Positions 18,516-26,802 of a stretch of DNA of 64,000 nucleotides are shown piece after piece. The position numbers and the translations under genes are program-made. The notes under the pieces are model-generated. The model was given only the letters and a program-made list of their open reading frames with translations, was not told the origin of the DNA and ran no database searches. Within the stretch, counting starts at the first letter, position 1. Each line of letters begins with the position of its first letter. The stretch comes from an uncultured Aquimarina sp. (lineage in GTDB: Bacteria; Bacteroidota; Bacteroidia; Flavobacteriales; Flavobacteriaceae): contig CANLYR010000002.1 of NCBI GenBank assembly GCA_947495425.1, positions 62,001 through 126,000 on the forward strand, given 5' to 3'.

Positions 18516-18683
18516 ATGGTTACATTTATACTTATATTGGCTGGTCTAGTTACCTTCAATTTTATCTTATTAAAATTTAGTATGCAATCTGTTGATACTA
18601 AGAAGAAAAAATCAAAAATAGCCAAAGTTGCTATGCATACTTCTGATAAGTCGAAATCAGAGGAAATACCTAACGCAGCATAA
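18516..18683 (+). CDS. Small membrane protein (55 residues), unrecognised
   Basis: ATG at 18516, TAA at 18681-18683. The N-terminus is a hydrophobic helix (MVTFILILAGLVTFNFILLK), followed by a Lys-rich hydrophilic tail (DTKKKKSKIAKVAMHTSDKS) ending EEIPNAA. The topology would be one membrane anchor with a cytoplasmic basic tail. A well-formed promoter lies about 105 nt upstream. Its stop codon directly abuts the stop of ung on the other strand, with no bases between. I do not recognise a family and assign no function. Confidence 0.55.
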   Translation: MVTFILILAGLVTFNFILLKFSMQSVDTKKKKSKIAKVAMHTSDKSKSEEIPNAA

Positions 18684-19349
18684 TTACCAATTTATTTTAT
18701 CTTTATTTTTATCAAGCAAAAATTTGTTTGTTTGACTAAAATGCTTGTTTCCAAACCAATATCCTCTGTTAGCACTTAATGGCGAAGGATGACCACTAGT
18801 TAAAATATAATGTTTAGTTGCATCTATTTTAGCTCCTTTTTTCTTCGCATACCCACCCCATAACAAAAAAACTATATTTTCTTTTTTATTTGATAGAACT
18901 TCTATAACAGCGTCAGTAAATTGTTCCCAACCTTTATTTTGATGAGAACCTGCTTCATGTGCTCTTACAGTTAGTGTTGCGTTTAATAATAAAACGCCTT
19001 GCTTCGCCCAACGAAGTAAATTTCCGCTAGACGGAAAGGGAACCGATAAATCTGTCTCGATTTCTTTAAAAATATTAATCAAAGAAGGAGGCATCGGGAC
19101 ACCATCATTTACAGAAAAACATAATCCATTAGCCTGTCCGACTCCATGATATGGATCTTGGCCGATGATTACAACTTTCACATCGTCAAAACTACAATGA
19201 TCAAAAGCAGCAAAAATCTCTGACCCTTTAGGATAACATGTAGTATTAGAATATTCTGTTTTCACAAAGGCAATTAACTCAGCGAAATAAGGTTTGATAA
19301 ATTCATCTTTAAGTTGTTCTTTCCAACTCGATTCAATATTAACACTCAT
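18684..19349 (-). CDS. ung: Uracil-DNA glycosylase, family 1
   Basis: 221 residues, the usual Ung length. VIIGQDPYHGVGQANGLCFS holds the water-activating Asp motif GQDPYHG. LLLNATLTVRAHEAGSHQNK is the next conserved block, and LTSGHPSPLSANRGYWFGN carries the HPSPLS DNA-intercalation loop. The enzyme removes uracil from DNA as the first step of base excision repair. It is divergent from the mutS2-like gene, with 87 nt between starts, and convergent with a small membrane protein gene. All key residues are present. Confidence 0.96.
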   Translation of the reverse strand: MSVNIESSWKEQLKDEFIKPYFAELIAFVKTEYSNTTCYPKGSEIFAAFDHCSFDDVKVVIIGQDPYHGVGQANGLCFSVNDGVPMPPSLINIFKEIETDLSVPFPSSGNLLRWAKQGVLLLNATLTVRAHEAGSHQNKGWEQFTDAVIEVLSNKKENIVFLLWGGYAKKKGAKIDATKHYILTSGHPSPLSANRGYWFGNKHFSQTNKFLLDKNKDKINW

Positions 19350-19377
19350 ATAAATAATATAAATTATAGTAATTACG

Positions 19378-19385
19378 TATTTTTG
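19378..19385 (+). promoter_or_regulatory. -7 promoter box (TATTTTTG) for mutS2
   Basis: Exact TAnnTTTG match 51 nt upstream of the mutS2 ATG, in the 87-nt divergent spacer with ung. No convincing -33 element at 19-21 nt. Confidence 0.4.
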
Positions 19386-19436
19386 CTTTGCTCAAAAATT
19401 GATAGCACACAACCCAAAAATAGGGTAAAAAAAAGT

Positions 19437-21611
19437 ATGATTCGCATTTCTAAAAAAACATTAGACGATCTGGAGTTTAACACCGTTCTTGATCACATTG
19501 CAGAACTATGCAACACAGATTACGGTAGATCAAAAGCATTACAAATTACTCCTTTTAAAACCAAAGAGCAATTACATACCTCATTACAAGAAGTATTCGA
19601 ATATAAATCTTCTTATCTCAATGATACTCGAATCCCTAATCACGGATTTGATAGCATAGACAAAGAGCTTCAGTTATTACAGATAGAGAATACCTTTCTC
19701 GAAGCATCTAATCTAAAAAAAATAGTTTCAATTGGTATTACAGTTAATGATCTTTTACTTTTTTTTAAAGCAAATAAGGAATACTATCCTATATTATATC
19801 GTACTTCTTCACACGTTCAATTTACCAAGGAGATCATTAATTTTATCGAAGCCATTATCGATAAATTTGGAGAAGTAAAAGACGACGCTTCCCCTACGTT
19901 GCGAGGACTTAGAAGAGACATCAACAGTGTGCAAGGAAAATTGAATGGAAGCTTTGGCAAAGACCTTTCTCGATATAACAGTCTTGGTTATTTGGATGAG
20001 ATTAAAGAAAGTGTTGTAGATAATCGAAGAGTACTTGCCGTAACTGCCATGTATCGCCGTAAGGTAAAAGGTTCTATTATGGGTAGTTCTAAAACCGGCA
20101 GCATTGTGTATATAGAACCCGAAGCCACGTTGCAATACAGTAGAGAACTAAGCAATCTTGAGTATGAAGAGCGAGAAGAAGTTGTAAAAATTCTAAAAGG
20201 ACTCACAAACAAGTTGCGTCCTTTTATTGAATTGTTACAACACTATCAAGAATATTTGAGTCATATAGATGTCGTATCTGCAAAATCAAAATATGCAGAC
20301 AAATTAAATGCAGTATTACCCAAAATTTCAGACCATAGAGAAGTAACGCTAAAAGAAGCATATCATCCCTTACTATATCTTTCGAATAAAGCAAAAGCAG
20401 AAAAAACACATCCGCAGACCATATCCTTAGATCAAAATAATAGAATCATCGTTATTTCTGGTCCCAATGCCGGTGGTAAAAGTATTACCTTAAAAACGAT
20501 TGGTTTATTGCAAGTAATGCTTCAGAGTGGCATGTTAATCCCTGTGCATGAGTATAGTAGAGTATCTATATTTAACTCAATCCTTACTGATATCGGTGAT
20601 AATCAATCTATAGAAAATCACTTGAGCACCTATAGTTATCGCTTAAAAAATATGAATAATTTCTTACGGAAATGTAATGATAAAACGTTATTCCTGATTG
20701 ATGAATTCGGCACCGGTAGTGATCCAGAATTAGGAGGAGCACTGGCTGAAGCTTTTCTTGAAGTTTTTTATGAGCGTGAATCATTTGGGATCATAACCAC
20801 ACATTATGCAAATCTAAAGATACTGGCTAATGAGCTTCCGAATATGACTAATGCCAATATGCTGTTTGATGCAAATACATTAGAGCCGCTATTCAAATTG
20901 CATTTGGGTGAAGCCGGAAGTTCTTTTACTTTTGAAGTAGCACAAAAAAACGGCATCCCATATAGCTTAATAAATAAAGCAAAGAAAAAAGTTGAGCGTG
21001 GCAAGATTCGTTTTGATAAAAGTATTGCGAATCTTCAAAAAGAAAGATCAAAATTACAAAAAACAACATCTTCTTTAAAAACAAAAGAACAAAAAGCCGA
21101 AGAAGAAAAAGAACGCTTAGAAAAAACAAATGACAAAATACAACGAAAATTAGAAAGCTATCAAGAACTCTATGATACTAATCAAAGAATGATTTACCTT
21201 GGAAGAAAAGTAAACGATCTTAGTGAAAAGTATTTCAACAACAAGAAAAAACGAGAACTTATCGATGAGTTCATGAAAATTGTACAGGTCGAAAACTCAA
21301 AACGAAAGAAACAATCTGCCAAACAGCGGAATGTAGAAAAGGTAAAAAAGCAAAAAATAGTTCAGGAAGTAGAAAATAAAGTGAAGGTAATTCGCGAAAA
21401 GAAAAAAGAAGAAAAAAAGAAAGAAGAAAAAATCATTCAACAACAACCAAAAGTTGTATTACAAATAGGTGATAGAGTACGGATGATAGATGGAAGATCA
21501 GTAGGCACTATCGACAGTACCGAAAAAGGAAAAGCGATCGTCAATTATGGAATTTTCACAACCAACGTTGCTCTTGATCAATTAGAACTTGTAGAACGTA
21601 AAAAGAAATAA
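19437..21611 (+). CDS. mutS2: MutS2-family DNA-binding ATPase without a recognisable Smr domain
   Basis: 724 residues from the ATG at 19437, where the family N-terminus IRISKKTLDDLEFNTVLDHI begins; the open frame runs 41 codons further up but through unrelated sequence. The core domain is at ~100-330. Walker A is SGPNAGGKSITLKTIG near residue 342, Walker B is LFLIDEFGTGSDPELGG near 418, and TTHYANLKILANE follows. A long Lys/Glu-rich coiled coil spans ~510-670. It ends in a short beta-rich segment (IGDRVRMIDGRSVGTIDST), after which no Smr nuclease domain is seen. MutS2 proteins act on branched DNA or collided ribosomes; which applies here is open. Confidence 0.88.
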   Translation: MIRISKKTLDDLEFNTVLDHIAELCNTDYGRSKALQITPFKTKEQLHTSLQEVFEYKSSYLNDTRIPNHGFDSIDKELQLLQIENTFLEASNLKKIVSIGITVNDLLLFFKANKEYYPILYRTSSHVQFTKEIINFIEAIIDKFGEVKDDASPTLRGLRRDINSVQGKLNGSFGKDLSRYNSLGYLDEIKESVVDNRRVLAVTAMYRRKVKGSIMGSSKTGSIVYIEPEATLQYSRELSNLEYEEREEVVKILKGLTNKLRPFIELLQHYQEYLSHIDVVSAKSKYADKLNAVLPKISDHREVTLKEAYHPLLYLSNKAKAEKTHPQTISLDQNNRIIVISGPNAGGKSITLKTIGLLQVMLQSGMLIPVHEYSRVSIFNSILTDIGDNQSIENHLSTYSYRLKNMNNFLRKCNDKTLFLIDEFGTGSDPELGGALAEAFLEVFYERESFGIITTHYANLKILANELPNMTNANMLFDANTLEPLFKLHLGEAGSSFTFEVAQKNGIPYSLINKAKKKVERGKIRFDKSIANLQKERSKLQKTTSSLKTKEQKAEEEKERLEKTNDKIQRKLESYQELYDTNQRMIYLGRKVNDLSEKYFNNKKKRELIDEFMKIVQVENSKRKKQSAKQRNVEKVKKQKIVQEVENKVKVIREKKKEEKKKEEKIIQQQPKVVLQIGDRVRMIDGRSVGTIDSTEKGKAIVNYGIFTTNVALDQLELVERKKK

Positions 21612-21684
21612 TTCACCTTCTACCCCATAATAATTAGTCTTGTTAAAGTATCCTTAAACCATAATCGTGAGAATTTTATCTTTA

Positions 21685-21692
21685 TATATTTG
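21685..21692 (+). promoter_or_regulatory. -7 promoter box (TATATTTG) for the PIG-L gene
   Basis: Exact TAnnTTTG match 33 nt before the ATG at 21725. The -33 region is not clear. Confidence 0.4.
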
Positions 21693-21724
21693 AGAAAATT
21701 ACTATTTAAATTGTTCTCACAATC

Positions 21725-24223
21725 ATGCGAAAATTACTTTTTGTAATCAGTTTTTGTTTACTAACCTTATCAACATTAAAGGCACAACAACCCAACAAAC
21801 CCAATGCATCAGAAATACACGAAGCCATAAAAAAACTTAATTTTTTGGGCTCTGTTTTATATGTTGCAGCGCATCCTGATGATGAAAACACAAGGCTTAT
21901 TTCGTATATGTCGAACCAGGTCAAGGCAAGAACAGCATATCTATCTCTAACCAGGGGCGATGGCGGACAAAACCTTGTCGGACCAGAAATTAGAGAGCTT
22001 TTAGGAGTGATTAGAACGCAAGAATTATTAGCAGCACGTAGAACCGACGGCGGTGAACAAATGTTTACTCGTGCTAATGATTTTGGATATTCTAAACACC
22101 CTGATGAAACACTATCTATATGGAATAAAAAAGAAGTATTAAGTGATGTGGTTTGGGCTATTCGCAAATTTAAACCCGATGTGATTATTAATCGTTTCAA
22201 TCACAGAACACCAGGGTCTACCCATGGTCATCACACATCCTCGGCTATGCTAAGTGTTGAAGCCTTTGATCTAACAGCAGATAAAAATATATATCCAGAC
22301 CAATTAAAATACGTTGCCCCATGGCAACCAAAACGCTTATTTTTTAATACATCATGGTGGTTCTATGGGAGTAGAGAAAATTTTGCAAAAGCAGATAAGA
22401 GTAAGTTATTAGAATTTGATACAGGAGTATATTATCCTTCTGTCGGACTTTCTAATACCGAAATAGCATCATTAAGTCGAAGCCAACATAAATCTCAAGG
22501 ATTTGGGAGCACAGGGACTCGTGGACAATCAAAAGAATACGTTGAGCTGATTAAAGGAGAATTACCTAAAGATAAAACCAATATTTTTGAAGGAATTGAT
22601 ACTTCCTGGAATCGTGTTCAAGGAGGAAAAGCAATAGGTGACATCTTACATCAAGTAGAAAAGGATTTTAATTTCAGAAATCCTTCTGCTTCAATTCCTC
22701 AACTTATAAAAGCATACCAATTGATTCAGCAATTAGAGGATACCCATTGGAAAACAATAAAAACCAAAGAAATCAAAGAAATAATCAGTGCAGCTGCTGG
22801 TCTTTATCTCGAAGCCGTATCTATAGATCCCTACACAACCAAAGGGAGTGAAATTAACCTGAAATTAGAAGCAATCAATAGAAGTCAATCTGCTATAACA
22901 TTAAAATCTATCAAAGTAGATGCAATAGGTATAGATAAAACTGTAGAAAAACCATTAATAAACAACACAAAAAATAGCTTTGAATATAGAGGAACTATTC
23001 CTAATACCTTTGATTACACCAACCCCTATTGGCTAAATAAAAAAGGGACCTTAGGCATGTATCTGGTTGATGAAAGACCGTTAATCGGAAAACCCGAAAC
23101 TGATCACAAAACCAAAGCAGTGTTCAATCTGGAGATCGAGGGTGTTGCTATTCCATTTTCAAAAGAAATTGTTTACAAGACCAATGATCCTGTAAAGGGA
23201 GAAGTGTATAAACCATTTGAGGTCATTCCCGCAGTTTCTGGTCATATCAAAGACAAGGTAATGATCTATGCTAATGGGCTTTCAAAACAAGTTCCCGTAA
23301 CCATCAAAGGGGGAAAAGAGAATATCAAAGGTTCAGTTTCTTTAGCATATCCAGATGGCTGGCAAATCACACCCAAAAGTATAGATTTTAATCTTGCCCA
23401 AAAAGGAGAGGAAAAAACAGTAGTTTTTACCCTTACATCACCAGAAAATCAAAGTGAAGGATACATTTCGCCAATCATCAAAATTAATAATGATATATTT
23501 TCTAAAGAAGTCGTAACTATAGATTATGATCATATTCCTTATCAAACAGTAATATTACCATCGGAGACAAAAGTTGTTCGATTAAATATTAAAAAGAAAG
23601 GTCAAAACATTGGATATATAGAAGGTGCAGGAGACATTGTTCCCGAAAGTTTACAACAAATTGGATATAAGGTAACAATTATTAATCCCAAATCTATTTC
23701 GCCAGAAGTATTGAAACCTTTTGATGCAATCGTGGTAGGAATAAGAGCATATAATATTGTAGAACAATTGAAGTTTAAACAACAACACCTACTGGATTAT
23801 GTGAAAAATGGAGGCAATTTGGTTATTCAATATAACACTAACAGAAGACTTAAAGTAGAAGATAATCTAGGACCTTATCCCTTAAAACTATCTAGAGATC
23901 GTGTAACCGATGAGAATGCTAAAATCACATTCCTAGCACCAGAACATGAAGTCTTAAATTCACCTAATAAGATTACACAAGATGATTTCGAAGGATGGGT
24001 ACAAGAACGTGGATTATATTTTCCAAACGAATGGTCAAAAGAATATACCGCCATTTTGGCTGCCAATGATAAAGGAGAATCGCAGAAAAAAGGTCCGCTG
24101 CTAGTCGCTCAATACGGCAAAGGATATTATATCTATACTGGGCTTAGTTTTTTTAGAGAATTCCCTGCTGGAGTATCCGGAGCATATCGACTTTTTGCAA
24201 ATATGTTATCTTTAGGAAAATAA
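21725..24223 (+). CDS. Secreted PIG-L family deacetylase, multidomain
   Basis: 832 residues. A signal peptide (MRKLLFVISFCLLTLSTLKA) precedes the LmbE/PIG-L deacetylase domain, with the zinc motif VAAHPDDENTRLISYM near residue 49 and HGHHTSSAMLSVEAFD near 170. From about 500 there is a beta-sandwich NEW3-like region (GLSKQVPVTIKGGKENIKG), and the C-terminal ~200 residues resemble a glutamine-amidotransferase-like fold (FDAIVVGIRAYNIVEQ, KNGGNLVIQYNTNRR). Family members hydrolyse N-acetyl groups from sugars. Ten nt downstream is a 36-residue membrane protein and then a sodium symporter, so the product sugar may be imported. The substrate is not known. Confidence 0.88.
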   Translation: MRKLLFVISFCLLTLSTLKAQQPNKPNASEIHEAIKKLNFLGSVLYVAAHPDDENTRLISYMSNQVKARTAYLSLTRGDGGQNLVGPEIRELLGVIRTQELLAARRTDGGEQMFTRANDFGYSKHPDETLSIWNKKEVLSDVVWAIRKFKPDVIINRFNHRTPGSTHGHHTSSAMLSVEAFDLTADKNIYPDQLKYVAPWQPKRLFFNTSWWFYGSRENFAKADKSKLLEFDTGVYYPSVGLSNTEIASLSRSQHKSQGFGSTGTRGQSKEYVELIKGELPKDKTNIFEGIDTSWNRVQGGKAIGDILHQVEKDFNFRNPSASIPQLIKAYQLIQQLEDTHWKTIKTKEIKEIISAAAGLYLEAVSIDPYTTKGSEINLKLEAINRSQSAITLKSIKVDAIGIDKTVEKPLINNTKNSFEYRGTIPNTFDYTNPYWLNKKGTLGMYLVDERPLIGKPETDHKTKAVFNLEIEGVAIPFSKEIVYKTNDPVKGEVYKPFEVIPAVSGHIKDKVMIYANGLSKQVPVTIKGGKENIKGSVSLAYPDGWQITPKSIDFNLAQKGEEKTVVFTLTSPENQSEGYISPIIKINNDIFSKEVVTIDYDHIPYQTVILPSETKVVRLNIKKKGQNIGYIEGAGDIVPESLQQIGYKVTIINPKSISPEVLKPFDAIVVGIRAYNIVEQLKFKQQHLLDYVKNGGNLVIQYNTNRRLKVEDNLGPYPLKLSRDRVTDENAKITFLAPEHEVLNSPNKITQDDFEGWVQERGLYFPNEWSKEYTAILAANDKGESQKKGPLLVAQYGKGYYIYTGLSFFREFPAGVSGAYRLFANMLSLGK

Positions 24224-24233
24224 TCTGTATCAC

Positions 24234-24344
24234 ATGGAAGAATCAAAAGAAAAATTCACTTGGAAAATAGTATACTCAGCGGTATTAATTGCAAATGCTG
24301 TTTATATTATTCTATTTTATTTGATTACAACTATCTATTCTTAA
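24234..24344 (+). CDS. Small single-pass membrane protein (36 residues) between deacetylase and symporter
   Basis: ATG at 24234, ten nt after the PIG-L stop; TAA at 24342-24344; 51 nt before the symporter. The sequence is a charged start (MEESKEKFTWK) and one strongly hydrophobic helix (IVYSAVLIANAVYIILFYLI) to a TIYS end. Placement, spacing and topology suggest a small symporter-associated subunit. I recall no named family with certainty, so function is inferred only from position. Confidence 0.6.
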   Translation: MEESKEKFTWKIVYSAVLIANAVYIILFYLITTIYS

Positions 24345-24395
24345 TACAAAATTCATTTTTTCATTAATTAACTGTTTCATTTGATTAAATAATAT

Positions 24396-26108
24396 ATGCA
24401 AATCGTAGATTGGATCGTACTTATAGGAACATTATTATTTATTGTCCTATACGGAACATGGAAAACAAAAGGAAGCAAAAACGTACAAGAATATATTCGA
24501 GGAGGTAATCAAGCCAGCTCTTGGACCATAGGGCTTTCTGTAATGGCCACCCAAGCTAGTGCTATAACTTTTCTGTCTACTCCCGGACAAGCATTTCATA
24601 GCGGAATGGGTTTTGTACAATTTTATTTTGGTTTACCAATTGCCATGATTATAATTTGTATGGTTTTTATTCCGTTATATCGCAATCTCAATGTATACAC
24701 TGCTTATGAATATCTCGAAACCAGATTTGATTTAAAAACAAGAAGTCTTACTGCTATACTTTTTTTAATCCAAAGAGGGCTTGCTGCCGGAATAACAATT
24801 TTTGCGCCGGCAATTATATTATCCGCTGTATTAGGTTGGAATCTCACAGTACTCAACATTATTATAGGAATATTGGTTATTGTTTATACAGTTTCCGGAG
24901 GAACCAAAGCAGTAAGTGTTACACAAAAACAACAAATGGCCATTATCTTCACGGGTATGTTCATTGCTTTTTTTCTTATCATAAGCTACTTACCCGAAGG
25001 CATCACATTTTCAAAAGCTTTAGAAATAGCAGGCGCTAGCGGAAAAATGGAAATATTAGACTTCTCATTTAATTTAGACAACCGTTATACATTTTGGAGT
25101 GGTATCATTGGCGGAACTTTTCTTGCACTCTCCTACTTTGGTACAGACCAAAGTCAGGTACAACGCTACTTATCAGGAAAATCAATCAAAGAAAGTCAGT
25201 TGGGTCTTATATTTAATGGACTACTCAAAGTACCCATGCAGTTCTTCATCCTATTGGTTGGGGTTATGGTTTTTGTGTTTTATCAATTCAATCCTTCCCC
25301 TTTAAACTTCAACCCAAAAGCAAATGAGACTGTATTAAATTCTGAATACGCTACCGAATACAAAAAGTTAGAAGCTGAAAATCAAAAAGTTTTTCAAGAA
25401 AAAAAAGAGGCGCTAACACAATTTGCTCAATATGCTGCCGATCATCAAATAACTTTGGGGCTAGAAGAAAAAATAGCGACAAAAAAAACTATTATTACAT
25501 TAAATGAATTAGATCAAAACAATCGTGAAACTGCCAAAGAGCTGATCGCAAAAGCTAATCCAAATGTGGAGACCAACGATAAAGATTATGTGTTTATTCA
25601 TTTTATCCTCAATAACCTTCCTCGAGGACTTATTGGCTTGTTGTTAGCGGTAATATTATCTGCCGCAATGTCGTCTACAGCCTCAGAACTTAATGCATTA
25701 GCTTCAACAACAGTTATCGATCTCTATAAACGAAATGTCGGAACAGAAAAAACAGAAAAACACTACGTAAATACTTCTAAATTGTTCACCTTAATTTGGG
25801 GAGTTCTCGCAATTTTTGTAGCCTGTTTCGCTGATTTATTTGACAATTTGATCCAATTGGTGAATATCATAGGCTCTATTTTTTACGGAAATGTACTTGG
25901 GATATTCTTACTAGCTTTCTTTATAAAATTTGTTCGCAGTAATGCCACCTTCACAGCTGCAATAATTACTCAAGCAATTGTAATTATGGGTTGGTATTAT
26001 GACTGGATGCCATATCTATGGCTTAATTTATTTGGATGTGCTTTGGTGATGACCATCGCAATGATTTTACAACCTATGATGGGATCAAAACCTAAATTAG
26101 AGATCTAA
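24396..26108 (+). CDS. Sodium:solute symporter (SSS family)
   Basis: 570 residues with about 13 membrane segments. The family start is SKNVQEYIRGGNQASSWTIG, then STPGQAFHSGMGFVQFYFG and SQVQRYLSGKSIKESQLG, the sodium-symporter signature region. A hydrophilic insertion of roughly 80 residues, rich in Glu/Lys/Gln (about residues 310-395), sits between membrane segments. It should be an inner-membrane Na+-coupled importer; a sugar or sialic-acid-like solute is plausible given the PIG-L deacetylase upstream. Substrate specificity cannot be read off. Confidence 0.9.
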   Translation: MQIVDWIVLIGTLLFIVLYGTWKTKGSKNVQEYIRGGNQASSWTIGLSVMATQASAITFLSTPGQAFHSGMGFVQFYFGLPIAMIIICMVFIPLYRNLNVYTAYEYLETRFDLKTRSLTAILFLIQRGLAAGITIFAPAIILSAVLGWNLTVLNIIIGILVIVYTVSGGTKAVSVTQKQQMAIIFTGMFIAFFLIISYLPEGITFSKALEIAGASGKMEILDFSFNLDNRYTFWSGIIGGTFLALSYFGTDQSQVQRYLSGKSIKESQLGLIFNGLLKVPMQFFILLVGVMVFVFYQFNPSPLNFNPKANETVLNSEYATEYKKLEAENQKVFQEKKEALTQFAQYAADHQITLGLEEKIATKKTIITLNELDQNNRETAKELIAKANPNVETNDKDYVFIHFILNNLPRGLIGLLLAVILSAAMSSTASELNALASTTVIDLYKRNVGTEKTEKHYVNTSKLFTLIWGVLAIFVACFADLFDNLIQLVNIIGSIFYGNVLGIFLLAFFIKFVRSNATFTAAIITQAIVIMGWYYDWMPYLWLNLFGCALVMTIAMILQPMMGSKPKLEI

Positions 26109-26152
26109 GAAATTCAAAAAACAATAAAATTTCATAAGATATATCGTTTGCT

Positions 26153-26243
26153 TATAGTTTGTTGCATGTATTAAGCACCTAGTTTAACAAATAAAAACTG
26201 GATAAAAATCCGTAAAGATTTTTGTAAGTAAGCAACAACTATC
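26153..26243. repeat. Imperfect palindrome resembling a cassette recombination site
   Basis: The outer arms ATAGTTTGTTGC (26154-26165) and GCAACAACTAT (26232-26242) are inverted copies with one bulged base. The centre is GGATAAAAATCC (26200-26211), and further partial pairing lies between. The 164-nt gap 26109-26272 contains little else. Bulged single-strand-foldable palindromes beside small accessory genes are typical of attC-like cassette sites, but no integrase is present in the window, so this reading is tentative. Confidence 0.35.
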
Positions 26244-26272
26244 AATAAATTATACTTTGTAATATTCAGGTT

Positions 26273-26725
26273 TTATTCCTTTTCTGAATTTATAATTCTC
26301 CTTCTTCTTTTTAATATTTCTGAAGTTTCATTATTCATCCATTCAGTCAATTCTATTAGTTTTTCAGCATAATTCAATCCAAATTTAGTTAGTTGATATT
26401 CTACTCTAATCGGAACTTCTGAATATTGTTTTCTGATGATATAACCATCTATTTCAAGTGATTTAAGTTTCTCGCTCAAGGTTTTAGATGAAACACCATA
26501 AAGCATTTTTTTTAGCCCATTAAAACGTAAAATTTTGTACCCTCCAAGGTGTAAAATAATTAAAACACTCCATTTATCTGATGCAACAGATAAAATATCA
26601 CGAACTGGACAGATTTCTGGCGGTTTTTTATAATCCAAATGACCGAAAACTATTTTCATTTTTTTTTGTAGCTTAATATATTGATTTCCATCGACAGTTT
26701 CTTTTGCGCTACTTGATTCATTCAT
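26273..26725 (-). CDS. HxlR/MarR-like winged-helix transcriptional regulator
   Basis: 150 residues. The HxlR domain occupies ~35-140: ICPVRDILSVASDKWSVLII with the conserved early Cys, then LKKMLYGVSSKTLSEKLKSL (recognition helix) and IRKQYSEVPIRVEYQLTKFG (wing). HxlR regulators often use the N-terminal Cys as a redox or electrophile sensor. The N-terminal ~22 residues before a second Met are not part of the domain, so the real start could be at MKIVFGHLDYK. It is divergent from the alpha/beta hydrolase, 77 nt apart, which it most likely regulates. Confidence 0.88.
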   Translation of the reverse strand: MNESSSAKETVDGNQYIKLQKKMKIVFGHLDYKKPPEICPVRDILSVASDKWSVLIILHLGGYKILRFNGLKKMLYGVSSKTLSEKLKSLEIDGYIIRKQYSEVPIRVEYQLTKFGLNYAEKLIELTEWMNNETSEILKRRRRIINSEKE

Positions 26726-26802
26726 AGTTACTTATTGTTTTTTTGAATTGTAAATAATATATTTGGTTTATAAAAGTAACTTAATTTATAAAATAAACTA
26801 TA

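Noticed and set aside
19314-19436. 41-codon N-terminal extension of mutS2
   Set aside because: It runs through the ung start and the promoter box; the conserved MutS2 N-terminus starts at the 19437 ATG.
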